Source of the DNA: DATEDA01 sp963827595 | GTDB lineage: Bacteria > Pseudomonadota > Gammaproteobacteria > Burkholderiales > SG8-39 | Assembly (NCBI GenBank): GCA_963827595.1 | Contig: CAWHBT010000018.1 | Coordinates: 44,527 to 108,526 of the forward strand | Direction: 5' to 3' | Length of the DNA: 64,000 nt | In this document: positions 55,438 to 62,782 of the stretch, one piece after another | Layout of the letters: the number at the start of each line of letters is the position of its first letter | How positions within the stretch are numbered: position 1 is the stretch's first letter | The notes under the pieces: generated by a model | Told to the model about the DNA's origin: nothing | Databases searched by the model: none | What the model saw: the letters and a program-made list of their open reading frames with translations, nothing else | Position numbers and translations under genes: made by a program

Positions 55438-56301
55438 GTGTTCGTCCAGACGCTCTTCAACGGGGTCGTGACGGGCATCATCATCACACTGCCCGCGCTC
55501 GCCGTCACGCTGCTCTTCGGCGTGCTGAAATTCCCCAACTTTGCCATCGGCGGCATGATGACCGTGGCCGCGTACCTGGTGTTTGCGCTCAACGCGCAGC
55601 TTGGTTGGCCGCTTGTCGTCGCGGCCGTGGTGAGCGCCGTGCTCTTCGGCGGGCTCGCGGTCGCGATGGATCACGTCACCTTTCGACCGCTGCGCGAGCG
55701 CGGTGGCATCACGCTCATGGTGGCATCGCTCGGGCTCGGCTTCATCCTGGAGAACGTGGCCAGGTTCTTCTACGGCAACGCGGCCCGCAGCTTCGCGTAC
55801 GAGCTCGCCCGCCCGTTCCGCCTCCTCGACATCCGGATGAATCGGGAGCAGATGATCGCGATGGCCGTCGCCGTGGTCGCGATGAGCGCGATGTATTTCC
55901 TGCTCACTCGCACGCCGATCGGCCGCGCGATGCGTGCGGTCGCCGACAACCCGGCGCTCGCGCTGGTGCGCGGCATCGAGAGCGCCCACATCATCCGCTG
56001 GACGAACTTCATCGCCGGGGTGCTGCTGGCCGTCGCCGGCGTCCTGATCGGGATGGATCGGGCGCTCGAGCCGCCGGTCGGCAGCAACTATCTCGTGACG
56101 GTGTTCGCGGCGGCCATCCTCGGGGGACTGGGCAGCCCGCTGGGCGCATTCACCGGCGCGATCATCATCGGCGTCGCGAGTGAGCTGTCGACGCTCGCGA
56201 TCCCGCCCAACTACCGGATCGGCGTCCCGCTCGTGGTGATCGCGCTGATCCTCATGTTCCGGCCGCAGGGCCTGTTCGGACAGCCGTACATCCGCCGATG
56301 A
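55438..56301 (+). CDS. livH: HAAT-family ABC permease LivH
   Basis: 287 residues from GTG 55438. About eight membrane helices, with LFGVLKFPNFAIGGMM, EYLARFFYGN-like region and the conserved coupling-loop ETxRxVLADNP equivalent IGRAMRAVADNPALALVRGIE. It pairs with LivM to form the membrane channel. The stop overlaps livM by four bases. Confidence 0.94.
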   Translation: MFVQTLFNGVVTGIIITLPALAVTLLFGVLKFPNFAIGGMMTVAAYLVFALNAQLGWPLVVAAVVSAVLFGGLAVAMDHVTFRPLRERGGITLMVASLGLGFILENVARFFYGNAARSFAYELARPFRLLDIRMNREQMIAMAVAVVAMSAMYFLLTRTPIGRAMRAVADNPALALVRGIESAHIIRWTNFIAGVLLAVAGVLIGMDRALEPPVGSNYLVTVFAAAILGGLGSPLGAFTGAIIIGVASELSTLAIPPNYRIGVPLVVIALILMFRPQGLFGQPYIRR

Positions 56302-57248
56302 TCTCGTTCGTCATCCTGATGACCATCGTCGTCTGCTTCTCGGCGATCCTCGCCTCGGGACTGAACTTCCAGTGGGGTTCGGGCGGGATGGTCAACTTCG
56401 GGCTGGCCGGCTTCTACTCGCTCGGCGCCTACGCCTGTGCGCTGCTCATGCTCAGGGCCGGCGCCGGCACGTTCGTCGCCGCGGTCGGGGCCATGGCGAT
56501 CGTCGCGGCCCTGTCGGCCCTCGTCGCCCTGGTCACGGTGCGCGTCACCGAGGAGGACTACTTCGCAATCGTCACCCTCGGCGTCGGGGAGATGCTGCGG
56601 CTCGTCTCGCTCAACGAGGACTGGCTCACTAAGGGCGCACTCGGGCTCGCGGGCATCCCACGCCCGTTCGGCGATGCGGTCGCCCCCGAGCACTACCAGT
56701 ATCTCCTGCTCGCGATCTCCCTGGCGTTGCTGGCGGGGACGGTCTGCTGTCTGCAGCTCATCGCGCGCTCGCCCTTCGGGCGCATCGTCCGGGCGGTGCG
56801 CGAGGACGACGTGGTCGCGGCGACGCTCGGCAAACACGTCCTGTGGGCCCGGGTGCGCATCTTCGCCATCGGCGGCGCCCTCATCGGGCTGGCCGGCTCG
56901 CTGCATGCGTTCTACTACCAGTACATCGATCCGACGCAGTTCTCGAACATCGTGATCGCCTACGCCTTCATGGCGGTCATCGCCGGCGGCCGCGGCTCGA
57001 ACTTCGGGGTCATCTGGGGCGCGGTCTTCGTAATGATCCTGCTCGAAGGGTCCCGGTTCCTGAAGGACTTGATCCCGGCGCTCGACGCGACGCAGCTTGC
57101 CGCGCTCCGCATTATCATCATCGGCGTAGGGCTCATCCTCCTGCTGATCTACCGTCCGCACGGTTTCTTGCGCGAGCACCGCCTGGACATCGACCTCGGC
57201 AGAGAAGGATCGAATCGCCAACCACAAGCCGCAGCACCGTCCCTTTGA
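56298..57248 (+). CDS. livM: HAAT-family ABC permease LivM
   Basis: 316 residues. About nine helices, including LNFQWGSGGMVNFGLAGFYSLGAY and the coupling region SPFGRIVRAVREDDVVAATLGK. Second membrane subunit of the importer. It is followed, 18 bp later, by the binding protein. Confidence 0.94.
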   Translation: MISFVILMTIVVCFSAILASGLNFQWGSGGMVNFGLAGFYSLGAYACALLMLRAGAGTFVAAVGAMAIVAALSALVALVTVRVTEEDYFAIVTLGVGEMLRLVSLNEDWLTKGALGLAGIPRPFGDAVAPEHYQYLLLAISLALLAGTVCCLQLIARSPFGRIVRAVREDDVVAATLGKHVLWARVRIFAIGGALIGLAGSLHAFYYQYIDPTQFSNIVIAYAFMAVIAGGRGSNFGVIWGAVFVMILLEGSRFLKDLIPALDATQLAALRIIIIGVGLILLLIYRPHGFLREHRLDIDLGREGSNRQPQAAAPSL

Positions 57249-57266
57249 TCACGAGGAGGAGCGCCC

Positions 57267-58496
57267 ATGAATAGGTCTCACCGTCGCAAGGTACTGAAGG
57301 CGTTGGGGGCGGCCGCCGCCGCGCCGCTCGGGTTCCCGTTTCTCAACCTGGCGCACGCCCAGGGCGCCCCGATTCCGATCGGCGCGGGGTTGCCGATGAC
57401 CGGCAACGCGGCTGCCTACGGGCCCGACATGGCGGAAGCAGCCAAGCGCACCGCGGCGAAGATCAACAATGCCGGCGGCATTCTCGGCGGTCGCCGACTG
57501 GAGCTCTTCATCGAGGACTCCGAGTCGAGCGCCGCAGTGGCCGCGAACCTCTCGCAGAAGTTCATCAACGTGCACAAGTGCCAGTCGCTCATCGGTTACT
57601 GGGGCACACCGGAGGGAATGTCCTCGCGGCCGATCGCCGTCCAGAACAAGGTCGTCCTGATGGTGTCGAGCGCCGCCAACGCCATCACCGAAGGCGACAC
57701 GCAGGGCTACGTATGGCGCTTCCAGCTCAAGGCGACCGACTGGGGCACGGTCATCAGCCGGGCGGCGCTGCGGACGGACACGAAGACCTTCGGCGTCATG
57801 GGACTGCAGAACGCGTTCGTGCTGCCGATCATGAAGGTGTTCGAAGAGCAGGTGACGGGCGGCGGACGCAAGGTCGTCGACTCGCTGATCTACAACCCGG
57901 AGCAGCCGTCCTACCGGGCCGAGGTCGAGCGCATCTTCGGCAAGAAGCCCGAGGCGGTGTACTGCTTCGGCCTGTTCCCCGACTTCGTCTCGATCATGAA
58001 GGAGGTCTACCGCGGCGGCTTCGAAAGCAAAGTGGTCGCGCTCTCGATCATGGCGGATGCGGAAGGGAAGTTCGTCCAGGCGGTCGGGCCGCAGGTCGCC
58101 GAGGGCATCCGCCACTTTCAGCCGATGCCCGACACCGCCGCGCCCGGCTACAAGAAGTTCCTCGCGCTGATGGGCGCGCCGGCCGACCGCGTCTATCTGT
58201 TCCCGCCCAACACGCACGACCAGCTCGCGGTGACGGCGCTCGCGATGGAGAAGGCGAAGAGCCCGATGGCGGTGGACTGGTCGAAACAGATCATCCCGGT
58301 CTGCAACGGCCCGGGCGAATACGTCGACGACGTGGTGGAGGCGTTGAAGATGGTCCGCGCCGGCAAGGCGATCAACTTCGCCGGCGCCGGCTCGACCTGC
58401 GACTTCACGCCGAACGGCGACCAGCTCGGCCGCGGCATGGGCCAGTGGATCATCAAGGGCGGGAAAAGCGTGTTCGTGGAGTATGCGAAGCCGTGA
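57267..58496 (+). CDS. livK: HAAT-family periplasmic substrate-binding protein (LivK-like)
   Basis: 409 residues. The N terminus MNRSHRRKVLKALGAAAAAPLGF is a twin-arginine-like signal ending near HAQG. The type I periplasmic fold follows, with IGAGLPMTGNAAAYGPDM, LIGYWGTPEGMSS (ligand pocket strand) and FVSIMKEVYRGGFESKVVA. Specificity is unknown; clustering with a Rieske oxygenase suggests aromatic or hydroxylated substrates rather than leucine. Unusual for such operons, it is last, after the permeases. Confidence 0.93.
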   Translation: MNRSHRRKVLKALGAAAAAPLGFPFLNLAHAQGAPIPIGAGLPMTGNAAAYGPDMAEAAKRTAAKINNAGGILGGRRLELFIEDSESSAAVAANLSQKFINVHKCQSLIGYWGTPEGMSSRPIAVQNKVVLMVSSAANAITEGDTQGYVWRFQLKATDWGTVISRAALRTDTKTFGVMGLQNAFVLPIMKVFEEQVTGGGRKVVDSLIYNPEQPSYRAEVERIFGKKPEAVYCFGLFPDFVSIMKEVYRGGFESKVVALSIMADAEGKFVQAVGPQVAEGIRHFQPMPDTAAPGYKKFLALMGAPADRVYLFPPNTHDQLAVTALAMEKAKSPMAVDWSKQIIPVCNGPGEYVDDVVEALKMVRAGKAINFAGAGSTCDFTPNGDQLGRGMGQWIIKGGKSVFVEYAKP

Positions 58497-58511
58497 GGTG
58501 ACACCCCTGGG

Positions 58512-58570
58512 CACCGGCGGACATTGCGTTCGCCGGTTGGAGGCTCAATCCCTCCTCGTGGAGCCAGACA
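58512..58570 (+). other. tRNA-3'-end-like fragment
   Basis: The stretch ending ...GGTTGGAGGCTCAATCCC and CTCC-TCGTGGAGCCA resembles a tRNA T-arm (GGAGG-CTCAATC-CCTCC) and a CCA end, preceded by a GCGTTCGCCGG anticodon-arm-like repeat. No matching 5' acceptor strand is found, so it is not a complete tRNA. It sits just after livK, at the left edge of the accessory stretch, where an integration scar would be expected. Low confidence. Confidence 0.3.
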
Positions 58571-58856
58571 GACTAAAACCCCGTGCAGGGGTCGTGCATG
58601 GATCGGTTGGACCCGCCCCTGCACGGTCGCTCAAGTTTTGGCGCTTCGCCTGCTCCTCGCGCACGACGGCGAGAATGGACTCCAGCGCCACCGCCTGCCG
58701 CTCGACCGCACCGGTCTGGCGCTCGACGGCAGTGCAGATGCGCTCAAACGCCTCTACGACGTCGGCGAACGTCGCGGGCTCCAGGTCGACGTCGACATGT
58801 CGAGATTCGTGACGTTCAGGCAGACGTATTTCCAGTGTCACCGAGCGATTCGACAT
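58545..58856 (-). CDS. Hypothetical protein, small helical
   Basis: 103 residues. MSNRSVTLEIRLPERHES precedes ATFADVVEAFERICTAVERQ and TGAVERQAVALESILAVVREEQ, which is predicted coiled coil. The last 30 residues (AGAGPTDPCTTPARGFSLSG) pass over the inverted repeat and may not be real coding. No family is recognised. It may belong to the accessory stretch. Confidence 0.45.
   Translation of the reverse strand: MSNRSVTLEIRLPERHESRHVDVDLEPATFADVVEAFERICTAVERQTGAVERQAVALESILAVVREEQAKRQNLSDRAGAGPTDPCTTPARGFSLSGSTRRD
58581..58626. repeat. 11-bp perfect inverted repeat with 24-base loop
   Basis: CCGTGCAGGGG at 58581-58591 and its exact complement CCCCTGCACGG at 58616-58626. On the minus strand it is followed by GGTTTTAG, so it could end the leftward gene at 58545, but that reading frame runs through it. 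It could instead be a mobile-element end or an RNA hairpin. Confidence 0.75.
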
Positions 58857-58984
58857 CGTTAACCATGGTGTGAAGAAGAGCACCACGCTGGCGCGATCGT
58901 TGGGCTGCATGGCACGACCTGATCTCGAGGTTGCATGATCGCGTAGCGGTGACAGGATTCGACGTCGAGGAGGCGGTCTGACAG

Positions 58985-59013
58985 AAACGAAAACCCCACC
59001 ACGCGGGCGGGGT
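58985..59013 (-). terminator. Rho-independent terminator of the PEP-CTERM gene
   Basis: On the minus strand ACCCCGCC-CGCGT-GGTGGGGT forms an 8-bp stem (one G-U) and is followed by TTTTCGTTT. It starts about 20 bp after the stop of the leftward PEP-CTERM gene. Confidence 0.7.
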
Positions 59014-59033
59014 CCGTATGCGCTCTGCGTTGC

Positions 59034-59711
59034 TCAGTGCAGCTTGCGGCGTCGAGCGAAGCCCAGGCCAGCGAGGGCGAAGCTGAGGAGCGCGAGGGTG
59101 ACGGGTTCGGGGACGGGGGTGCCCAGGTCGAGAAGCACCACGTTGTCGAGTCCATTGCTGTTATCGTTCGCGGGATCCCCGTTTCGGAACCCAAGCATCG
59201 TCGTGGCCCCGCTCGCGACGAAGGTGTGACTAAACTGCACCCAATTCAGATTTGAGGGACTGATCGTCGAGTTCGTATCCGTGAACGTGACGATGTCGTC
59301 CAGCAGCACGGTAACGGTGCTGGTCGAGCCAAAGATGCCGCCGCCAGTGGTGTTTCCGATGTAGTAGGAGAGTTGATACTGATTTCCCACCGTGGTGGCC
59401 ACCGACTGGGACACGCCCTCGGTCGTGTTGTGGCCGTTGCCCGTGAGGTCGAGCCACTGACTGCCATCCTGTGCATTACCAGTCACACCATTCTGGGTGA
59501 ATGACCCACTAACAACGGACACCGCTGCCCCCGAGGGTCCGAAGACTAACCACTCCGTCAGCGCGCTGGAGCCCACCGGGAAGGTGGTGAATGCGGCTAC
59601 CGGGACGCTTGGCGTCTCGAAGCTCCCGTTCAAGATCAGGTTCGCGCCCGCGAGTGGCGCTACCGCGAGGAAGCTCACCGCGCCGAGAAGACGGACTGCA
59701 AGGGAGTTCAT
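59034..59711 (-). CDS. PEP-CTERM sorting-domain protein (DUF642-like)
   Basis: 225 residues from ATG 59711 with GGAGGG upstream. A signal peptide (LLGAVSFLAVAPLAGA) precedes NLILNGSFETPSV, the opening of DUF642-like beta domains, and the C terminus PVPEPVTLALLSFALAGLGFARRRK is a textbook PEP-CTERM tail: PEP motif, hydrophobic helix, basic end. Such proteins are processed by exosortase and retained at the surface, often with an exopolysaccharide. No exosortase is in the window. Base composition is lower in GC than its neighbours. A clear terminator follows. Confidence 0.9.
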   Translation of the reverse strand: MNSLAVRLLGAVSFLAVAPLAGANLILNGSFETPSVPVAAFTTFPVGSSALTEWLVFGPSGAAVSVVSGSFTQNGVTGNAQDGSQWLDLTGNGHNTTEGVSQSVATTVGNQYQLSYYIGNTTGGGIFGSTSTVTVLLDDIVTFTDTNSTISPSNLNWVQFSHTFVASGATTMLGFRNGDPANDNSNGLDNVVLLDLGTPVPEPVTLALLSFALAGLGFARRRKLH

Positions 59712-59928
59712 GACGTCCCTCCAGATGGATGGGGTTGCGTGCACCGCGACATCGCGAAGCAAGGGACCGCCCGCTGAACGGGCACGCAGGCTCCTGAGAC
59801 GAGGTGCCACCGGTCACCCTACGCTTCTCCGACGCGCCGTCAACCGAGGTTTGTAAAGGAGGTCGACACGATCGACCGCGCCGGTCCTGGCTCGCGCTGC
59901 GAGCCCGTAGAGGCGGTAGCCGTGCGCC

Positions 59929-60102
59929 GTGGCCGAAGGCTACTTCAACCCATGGCGCGCCGTGCCCAAGCGCAATTGCCGGACCTGTCGACACTCGATC
60001 GGCACGCCGGACGGCTGGCACCTATGGTGCGAGCGTCACCGGATCGTGGTGGTATTCCCGTGCGGGCTGTGGGAGCGGGAGCCGGGTGCTATAGTGGAGT
60101 AG
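59929..60102 (+). CDS. Small Cys-rich protein, complete copy
   Basis: 57 residues from GTG 59929, VAEGYFNPWRAVPKRN then CRTCRHSIGTPDGWHLWCERH and VVVFPCGLWEREPGA. Four cysteines (CxxC, WC, PC) suggest a metal-binding knuckle. I recognise no characterised family. A truncated second copy lies 0.5 kb downstream, around the lipoprotein gene. Upstream GAGGCGG could serve as ribosome site, though at long distance. Confidence 0.6.
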   Translation: MAEGYFNPWRAVPKRNCRTCRHSIGTPDGWHLWCERHRIVVVFPCGLWEREPGAIVE

Positions 60103-60126
60103 CGGGCAGTCGCAGAGGAGCGACGC

Positions 60127-60519
60127 ATGTCAATCCACAACCTTTGCCTGTTGCCGATGGTTCTGCTCGCGAGCGCCTGCGCGCAGTTCGCCGCACAGTT
60201 CGCGCTCACGCGCTACCAGCTCGATCTCAACCCCATCATCGGAACGGCGACCCGGGAAGACATCGCGCAGCGATATGGGCCGCCAAAGGAGCGGCAGAGG
60301 ATAGGAGCATCGGAAGTATGGACGTATCACATCTCCCATGGGTACACTGCTGTGAGCCGCGTCTCCCCCTTCGGCACGCCGCATGATTTCAACAGCAACG
60401 CCTGGGGCGTTGCCTCCGCCCACGCCGTGACGCAGTCGCGCGAGGAGTACGACCGCCTCACCCTCAGGTTCCGCAACGACGGCGCGCTGGACTCGTGGCG
60501 CGTTTACGTGCAGCGTTGA
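60127..60519 (+). CDS. Small lipoprotein, SmpA/OmlA-like
   Basis: 130 residues, AGGAG upstream of ATG 60127. Lipobox LLASAC makes Cys18 the lipidated residue. IIGTATREDIAQRYGPPKERQ and EVWTYHISHGYT resemble the SmpA/BamE-type fold, which recurs in many short lipoproteins of envelope function. It lies between the two copies of the Cys-rich protein. Confidence 0.65.
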   Translation: MSIHNLCLLPMVLLASACAQFAAQFALTRYQLDLNPIIGTATREDIAQRYGPPKERQRIGASEVWTYHISHGYTAVSRVSPFGTPHDFNSNAWGVASAHAVTQSREEYDRLTLRFRNDGALDSWRVYVQR

Positions 60520-60539
60520 GAATCGGCGCCCTGGCGCCA

Positions 60540-60644
60540 ACACGCCCGACGGCTGGCATCTACCCATGGTGCGAACGTCACAAGCTCGTGGTCGTGTTCC
60601 CGTGCGGACTGTGGGAGCGGGAGCCGGGCACGGACGTGTTCTGA
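60540..60644 (+). pseudogene. Truncated, frameshifted second copy of the Cys-rich protein
   Basis: The text CGCCCGACGGCTGGCATCTA is followed by a four-base insertion (ccca) and then the frame WCERHKLVVVFPCGLWEREPGTDVF and a TGA. It aligns with the complete copy at 60008-60090 and lacks the first CxxC. The insertion breaks the frame, so only the complete copy can be made. Confidence 0.65.
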
Positions 60645-60830
60645 ATGCCGTCTCGCGGATCGAAAGCGTGCAGATTGCCGCTTTCGACGCGGGCGATCGG
60701 CGCGCCGGGGTCTAAATATCTGTGCGGGGATGATCCCCGCGAACGACTTTCAGAAAGGATCGAAGATGCCGAAGACCACCATCACCAGCGGACGGCAGCG
60801 AACGCGGCCTAGAACCGCTTGAAGTGAGCC

Positions 60831-61064
60831 TCAATTGAACGACCACTCCTCCTCGATCCCACCACCGTCGGCAAGAACCCTTACGGTGCTTGGGCGGTGG
60901 ATCGCAGCCCAGATCTGGGCGTAGCCGACAGCAAGCGCCAGATCCGAGAAGGACTCTGGTCTTGCCCGGCCTACGGGCGTGACCTCCCATTCGTGGCTCA
61001 GGCCGCGTTCAACGACCACGATAGTAGGCTGCCTACCCTGGCCTCGCTCTTCATCGGACATCGC
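60831..61064 (-). CDS. DUF2188-like small protein
   Basis: 77 residues from ATG 61064 (MAMSDEERGQGRQPTIVVVE). The pattern HEWEVTPVGRARPESFSDLALAVGYAQIWA and STVRVLADGGGIEEEW resembles the DUF2188 fold: a W-E-V strand, a helix and a final strand. Function unknown. It may be part of the accessory stretch. Confidence 0.5.
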   Translation of the reverse strand, partial: AMSDEERGQGRQPTIVVVERGLSHEWEVTPVGRARPESFSDLALAVGYAQIWAAIHRPSTVRVLADGGGIEEEWSFN

Positions 61065-61108
61065 CATTCGCGAACTCACCGAAAGGGTCACGACGTATCA
61101 AAGCGTTT

Positions 61109-61185
61109 TGGGCGAAGAGAGACTCGAACCCTCAACCCTCTGCACCCTATGGCGCCGACGCTCTGCCAAGTTGAGCTATCCGCCT
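61109..61185 (-). tRNA. tRNA-like sequence (identity unclear)
   Basis: On the minus strand AGGCGGA-TA-GCTC ... GAGC gives a normal acceptor and D-arm and GAGGG-TTCGAGT-CTCTC a normal T-arm ending TTCGCCC-A. The acceptor has a mismatch at 1-72, no CCA is encoded, and the central part (TCGGCGCCATAGGGTGCAG) does not fold into a standard 5-bp anticodon stem with a seven-base loop. It is either a divergent or degenerate tRNA or one with indel error. I do not assign an anticodon. Confidence 0.4.
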
Positions 61186-61446
61186 AGGGCAGACCCTACC
61201 GCCTCTCCGTTGGGATCACGGCAAAACATCGTTACAGCGAGTGACCGGTGTCACGTCACCTGGGGATTCGTCTGCGAGGTGCTGCCGACGCAGCGAAGAA
61301 GCTCCTTCGTGTTCCTGTGGCGAGCCCGGCCCGGGAGTTCACGATCTTTGACTGTCGGCGCAGGCAACAGGGACTAGGCTTTTCTTTCCGGCGCGCCAGA
61401 TCGCCTTCGGCAGAGGGGCGCGCCGAGGATAGGAGCACCTGCTGCG
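61186..61446. other. Stretch without supported gene
   Basis: About 260 bp between the tRNA-like sequence and the next small gene. Short open frames exist but none has a ribosome site or a protein-like pattern. Confidence 0.5.
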
Positions 61447-61563
61447 ATGATCTCTAAATCTGTACCGGTCTACGACGACGCCATGCGCGCTGTCTGGCAG
61501 GACCTGCGCGTGGCAGCGCTACTTGCCGTCGTCGCGTTTGTGCTCGCGATCTTGCCTACCTGA
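61447..61563 (+). CDS. Single-helix mini-protein
   Basis: 38 residues, too short for most gene callers: MISKSVPVYDDAMRAVWQDL followed by a hydrophobic helix RVAALLAVVAFVLAILPT. AGGAG at 61431-61435 is 11 bases from the ATG. Probably an inner-membrane micropeptide. Evidence is only composition and a ribosome site. Confidence 0.4.
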   Translation: MISKSVPVYDDAMRAVWQDLRVAALLAVVAFVLAILPT

Positions 61564-61611
61564 AGCACCCCGCGGGCAAAGCTGGATGGCCCAGCGGTAC
61601 GTAAGGAGGAA

Positions 61612-61884
61612 ATGACTATGATGAAGACCCTGACGAAGGGGCACCTATCGTGCCTGTCGAGCGCTTTTCGGTATACGCCTGCTGCACACACGAATGTCGC
61701 GGACACTCTGGCGCGGATCGCTCGGGAGATCAAGGCACGGGATTCACAGGAGCGAATCGAATCCTTGCCTGTTGCGCAACGTCCTCCTTTTGCTCGCGAG
61801 ACGATGCGCTATCTCAATCTCGTCCCCGAATCCGGACGGGTCAGCAAAGGTGAACCTCGCCGAGACCGGTTAGCGGCTGAGTAG
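61612..61884 (+). CDS. Hypothetical protein
   Basis: 90 residues. A strong AAGGAGG lies four bases before ATG 61612. MTMMKTLTKGHLSCLSSAF, then HTNVADTLARIAREIKARDSQ, then QRPPFARETMRYLNLVPESG. Basic, soluble, no family recognised. Its end overlaps the read-through part of the convergent nuclease gene. Confidence 0.45.
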   Translation: MTMMKTLTKGHLSCLSSAFRYTPAAHTNVADTLARIAREIKARDSQERIESLPVAQRPPFARETMRYLNLVPESGRVSKGEPRRDRLAAE

Positions 61885-62452
61885 CCGCGCGGTCGGCGGC
61901 GCGGCCCTTATCTCGCCACTCCCACGGCGGCACCGGATTCGTGTCCTGCCACAGCCCGCGCTTGCGTAGGCGGGCCTCTTCCTCCTCGCTCGCGTAGCGG
62001 CCGCGGTCCTCGGCCGACTACTCGTCCGCGTAGCGCCTGAACCACCACGCTAGCCCGACGCTGATCTGCGCGAGGCCCACGTCGAGCGTCTTGCCGCAGC
62101 GCGGGCAGTCGAGTGGCTGGACCCACACCTTGCACACCGCGCGCCCGAAACGGTCGGTCTTGTGGCACTCGATCCGGGCGTCCTTTCCGTGCGCTATCTG
62201 CGCAAGGCTCTGGCGCGACCGGTCGCCGAACGCCTGCCCCTTCTCGGGGGCGTCAATGCGGTTGATGCGGACCTTGTGCTGCTTCTTATCGGGGTCGAGC
62301 ACCGTGATCGTGTCGCCGTCGGAGACGGCCACCACGCGACCCTCGACCACCCACGACGCCGAGAGGGCCGGAAGGCAGGAGAGACTGGCGACCAGCGCCG
62401 CGGCCGCACACACTCGCACCATGTGCCAGAGGGAGGCACACCGTTGCGCCAT
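61841..62452 (-). CDS. Thermonuclease-family nuclease interrupted by an in-frame TAG
   Basis: Signal peptide from ATG 62452 (VRVCAAAALVASLSCLPALSA), then the staphylococcal-nuclease fold: VVEGRVVAVSDGDTITVLDPD, KVRINRIDAPEKGQAFGDRS (Arg and Glu of the active site), AVCKVWVQPLDCPRCGKTLD and GLAWWFRRYADE. A TAG follows at 62020-62018. The same frame continues past it as SAEDRGRYASEEEEARLRKRG, LWQDTNPVPPWEWR, the normal C terminus of this family, to TGA at 61841. The stop would be CAG (Gln) with one C-to-T change. Either a point mutation has truncated it to 144 residues or the base is wrong. An internal run of GC-rich code looks intact. Confidence 0.75.
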
Positions 62453-62462
62453 AACTCTACGG

Positions 62463-62626
62463 CTACTTGGATCCGTGGCGCGGATCGACCGATGGGGCGA
62501 ACCCCCCCCCCGCTCAATCAGCTTGCCTATGGTTGAATCGGGCTGCACGGGTTCGATGATGAAGACGGCACCCTCCAACTGCGCGTTGAGCGTCTTCAGC
62601 TCACTCAGAACCGCGAGGAGGCTTTT
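62463..62626 (-). CDS. Small hypothetical protein ending in a ten-G run
   Basis: GTG 62626 with GAGGATCG upstream opens VKSLLAVLSELKTLNAQLEG and AVFIIEPVQPDSTIGKLIERG. It then meets a run of ten G (62502-62511, C on the + strand). As written the frame enters the nuclease gene; with one G more it would end at TAG 62465-62463 after about 55 residues. Homopolymer length cannot be trusted, so the end is uncertain. No family recognised. Confidence 0.3.
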
Positions 62627-62782
62627 CACCGGCGATCCTCTGAGAAACCGGCTAGACCTGCGGACTGCACCGCCGGTAATATCCACGTCTCCCGGACGTG
62701 GATACCGGATCGAGGTTTCACTCGGTCACCACATTCCAAAGAGTAGTGTGTGAACACCCTCGAACACCAAGGAGCAAGAGAG

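Noticed and set aside
60726..60740. Hairpin CGGGGA-TGA-TCCCCG followed by an 18-codon frame at 60766 (MPKTTITSGRQRTRPRTA)
   Set aside because: Too short to support as a gene or RNA; no further structure or known family.
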